A DNA stretch of 42,295 nucleotides from Streptomyces sp. GC420 (GTDB taxonomy: Bacteria > Actinomycetota > Actinomycetes > Streptomycetales > Streptomycetaceae). A program made the position numbers and the translations under genes. This document shows positions 40,381 to 42,295 of the stretch, piece by piece. Under the pieces are notes generated by a model, which searched no databases, was not told where the DNA came from, and worked only from the letters and a program-made list of their open reading frames with translations. Location of the stretch: positions 1-42,295 of the forward strand of contig NZ_JAAAXQ010000015.1 of the NCBI RefSeq assembly GCF_009916105.1, in the 5' to 3' direction. Positions within the stretch are counted from its first letter, which is position 1. Each line of letters opens with the position of its first letter.

Positions 40381-41622
40381 ATGTCACTGCGCAAAGGCGC
40401 GAACGTTCCGGTGCGAGCACAGGCGGTGCGGGTGGAACTGGGGCGCCGTTCCGGGCCCGGCATCCCCGACGCCGACGCCTCGGCCCTGCTGCTGGTCGGC
40501 GGGAAGGTCCGCTCGGACGCGGACTTCGTCTTCTACAACCAGCCCGCGCATCCCTCCGGCGCGGTACGCCACGAGGGCAGGCGCACCTCCGCCGCGGAGG
40601 TCGTGGACGTGCTCGGCGTGGATCTCGCCCGGGTGGAGCCCGCCGTCGAGACCGTGGTGCTGGCCGCCTCCGCGGACGGCGGGACCTTCGGCCAGGTCCC
40701 GGGGCTCTACATCCGGGTTCTCGACGCGGGCAGCGGGGCGGAGCTCGCGCGCTTCGACAGCGAGGACGCCACCGTCGAGACCGCCTTCGTGCTCGGCGAG
40801 CTCTACCGCAGGCAGGGCGCCTGGAAGTTCCGCGCGGTGGGGCAGGGATACAGCAGCGGACTCGAAGGGCTCGCCACGGACTACGGGATCACCGTGGACG
40901 AACCCCAGCACACGGCACCGGCGCCACCGGCCGACCCGGCGCCCGCGATGCCCGCGCCTCCGGCCCCGCCCGTGCCCGCGCCGGTGCGGCTGACCAAGGT
41001 GACGCTGACCAAGCAGGCGCCCTCCGTCTCCCTCACCAAGCAGGGAGGCACCTCCGGGGCCCTGCGCGTCAACCTCAACTGGCAGGTGCGCAAGCAGTTC
41101 ACCGGCTGGGCGAGCAAACTCGGCAGGGCCACCGCGATGCACTCCGACCTGGACCTCGACCTGTGCGCACTGTACGAGCTGCGCGACGGCCGCAAAGGAG
41201 TCGTGCAGGCACTGGGGAACGCCTTCGGCGCCCTGCACCAGCCGCCGTACATCCACCTCGACGGCGACGACCGCACCGGAGCCTCGGCCGCGGGCGAGAA
41301 CATGACCATCAACCTCGACCACAAGGCCGACTTCCGGCGGATCCTCGTCTTCGTCACCATCTACGAGGGCGCCCGCAGCTTCGCCGACCTGCACGCGACG
41401 GTCACCCTCCACCTCCAGCACGGCGCCCCCGTGGACTTCTCCCTCGACGACTGCGCCGTGCCCTCGACCGTCTGCGCGCTGGCCCTGCTGACCAACGAGG
41501 GAGGCGACCTCGTCGTGCGGCGCGAGTCCCGCTTCCTGGTGCCGCAGCGCGGCGTGAGCCCGCAGCGCACCATCGACCAGGCATACGGCTGGGGCATGAA
41601 CTGGACCCCCGGCCGCAAGTGA
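40381..41622 (+). CDS. TerD-family protein with two TerD domains
   Basis: A 413-aa protein. The first TerD domain (residues 1-175) begins [20 protein letters not shown] and has [20 protein letters not shown] with [17 protein letters not shown] Pro-rich linker (residues 180-220) with [11 protein letters not shown] and VSLTKQG joins it to a second (about 225-413): [46 protein letters not shown] and the Ile-rich [17 protein letters not shown]. The second keeps the Ca-binding Asp residues. TerD proteins are linked to tellurite resistance and stress but here probably join a Streptomyces signalling role. ATG 40381 follows GGAGGGGG. Confidence 0.93.
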   Translation: MSLRKGANVPVRAQAVRVELGRRSGPGIPDADASALLLVGGKVRSDADFVFYNQPAHPSGAVRHEGRRTSAAEVVDVLGVDLARVEPAVETVVLAASADGGTFGQVPGLYIRVLDAGSGAELARFDSEDATVETAFVLGELYRRQGAWKFRAVGQGYSSGLEGLATDYGITVDEPQHTAPAPPADPAPAMPAPPAPPVPAPVRLTKVTLTKQAPSVSLTKQGGTSGALRVNLNWQVRKQFTGWASKLGRATAMHSDLDLDLCALYELRDGRKGVVQALGNAFGALHQPPYIHLDGDDRTGASAAGENMTINLDHKADFRRILVFVTIYEGARSFADLHATVTLHLQHGAPVDFSLDDCAVPSTVCALALLTNEGGDLVVRRESRFLVPQRGVSPQRTIDQAYGWGMNWTPGRK

Positions 41623-41657
41623 CCGTCCGCCGCCCCGGCGCCGGCCGTCGGGGCTTC

Positions 41658-41674
41658 CCGAGGGCGGCCCTCGG
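41658..41674. terminator. Stem-loop between the convergent TerD and glycosyltransferase genes
   Basis: CCGAGGG (41658-41664) and CCCTCGG (41668-41674) form a perfect 7-bp stem with a CGG loop. It can serve either strand. Confidence 0.6.
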
Positions 41675-41679
41675 AGTCG

Positions 41680-41722
41680 GTCAGGACTCCCTCGGACTCA
41701 GTCAGGACTCCCTCAGGACTCC
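41680..41722. repeat. Short direct repeat at the end of the glycosyltransferase gene
   Basis: GTCAGGACTCCCTC occurs at 41680-41693 and 41701-41714, with a third partial copy TCAGGACTCC at 41713-41722 that contains the glycosyltransferase stop codon. Each copy carries a minus-strand TGA. Confidence 0.7.
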
Positions 41723-42295
41723 GGGGCGGCCCCCGGGGCCGCTTCCGGGGCAGTGGCGGTCCGGGGACGCGCGTACGTCCTGCCCTTCCAGGCCGCTCCG
41801 CGTCCCCGGTGGTGCCGCACCGCCGAGTCCACCGTCATCAGCAGGTACAGCGCCGCCGTCACCGGCAGCAGCAACGCCTCCCACAGCGGCCGGCGGTAGT
41901 GGCGCAGCATCGGCACGTAGGTGGCCGTCATCACCAGCCAGGCGGCGCCACCCGCCCAGACGGCGGGGGTGTCGCCTGACAGCATCCCCGCGACCGGTGC
42001 GACGGGCGGCGCGAGATAGACGAGCGCGAGTCCCCCGACCGTCGCCGCCAGGACGAGCGGGTTGTAACGCAGTTGCGCGTACGCGCTGCGCGAGACCATC
42101 TGCCAGAGATCACTCAGCCGCGGATACGGCCGGACGCTCTCCACGTGCTCCGCGAGCCCCAGCCAGATCCGGCCGCCGCTGTCCCGCACCGCCCGCGCCA
42201 GCGTCACGTCGTCGATCACCGCGTGCCGGATGCTCCCGGGCACCCCCGCCCGCTCGGCCGCCGCGGTGCGCAGCAGCACGCAGCCGCCCGCGGCC
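41713..42295 (-). CDS. Glycosyltransferase, HpnB-like (partial, N-terminus off the window)
   Basis: The minus strand is open from the window edge (about 194 codons) to TGA at 41715-41713. The first residues, AAGGCVLLRTAAAERAGVPG, and RHAVIDDVTLARAVRDSGGR then RPYPRLSDLWQMVSRSAYAQ, LRYNPLVL, correspond to the acceptor region and the end of hopene-associated glycosyltransferase HpnB (family 2 type). Three hydrophobic segments follow: LVLAATVGGLALVYLAPPVA, AVWAGGAAWLVMTATYVPML and LWEALLLPVTAALYLLMTVD. The N-terminal GT-A nucleotide-binding half lies beyond the window, so the call rests on the C-terminal part. The tail is Ala/Pro-rich. Confidence 0.85.
   Translation of the reverse strand, partial: AAGGCVLLRTAAAERAGVPGSIRHAVIDDVTLARAVRDSGGRIWLGLAEHVESVRPYPRLSDLWQMVSRSAYAQLRYNPLVLAATVGGLALVYLAPPVAPVAGMLSGDTPAVWAGGAAWLVMTATYVPMLRHYRRPLWEALLLPVTAALYLLMTVDSAVRHHRGRGAAWKGRTYARPRTATAPEAAPGAAPES

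Overview
The window is very GC-rich, with strong third-position GC bias, GTG and TTG starts, leaderless promoters and many Streptomyces-type families (DUF6421, DUF6643, DUF5134, Rv1733c-like, mycothiol-dependent isomerase family, BldB/SpoIIE-era regulators). It is almost certainly chromosomal Streptomyces DNA, or that of a very close relative. It carries no rRNA, tRNA, CRISPR array, phage block or complete transposon. All annotation comes from reading the sequence; no database search was run.

Layout. 1-3200: partial DUF5134 membrane protein (-), VOC protein (-), GNAT acetyltransferase (+), glycerophosphodiester phosphodiesterase (-). 3140-6483: a three-gene operon (DUF6421 protein, SDR, threonine-aldolase-like PLP enzyme) with a promoter embedded in a 10-bp inverted repeat and a terminator over the last stop codon. 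6519-7154: leaderless transglutaminase-like gene. 7264-10030: PlsC-type acyltransferase (-), thioredoxin with a pentapeptide minisatellite, a 228-bp MITE-like element touching its stop codon, and a flavin reductase. 10100-12151: etfB-etfA (electron transfer flavoprotein) with an operator-like palindrome and a strong terminator. 12171-13634: HpcH/HpaI-type aldolase with its own promoter. 13636-15790: divergent LacI repressor and ROK sugar kinase around a perfect 12-bp LacI-type palindrome. 16050-20497: DUF4236, a P-loop kinase-NUDIX fusion, an MBL-fold remnant, an M20 peptidase and a geranylgeranyl-reductase-like flavoprotein. 20575-21991: a decay zone holding a broken response regulator and a gutted MFS exporter around a small membrane protein, next to a MarR regulator. 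22756-28558: mycothiol-dependent isomerase family enzyme, small membrane protein, HhH-GPD-like protein, ROK regulator, anti-sigma-like ATPase and a small conserved protein, with BldD-like boxes. 28778-31504: Cds1-type cysteine desulfhydrase, SRPBCC protein and DeoR regulator. 31757-42295: an 811-aa membrane protein with a split alpha/beta-hydrolase triad, an NRPS adenylation remnant, a beta-helix/CbxX-type AAA protein, an Rv1733c-like protein, a MOSC protein, DUF6643, a two-domain TerD protein and a partial HpnB-like glycosyltransferase.

Most genes are short, independently transcribed housekeeping or accessory units. The clearest functional groupings are etfBA, the LacI/ROK pair, the MarR/MFS pair (exporter destroyed) and the DUF6421-SDR-aldolase operon, which is the best candidate for an undescribed pathway. 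The split hydrolase and the beta-helix/AAA protein are the most unusual single proteins.
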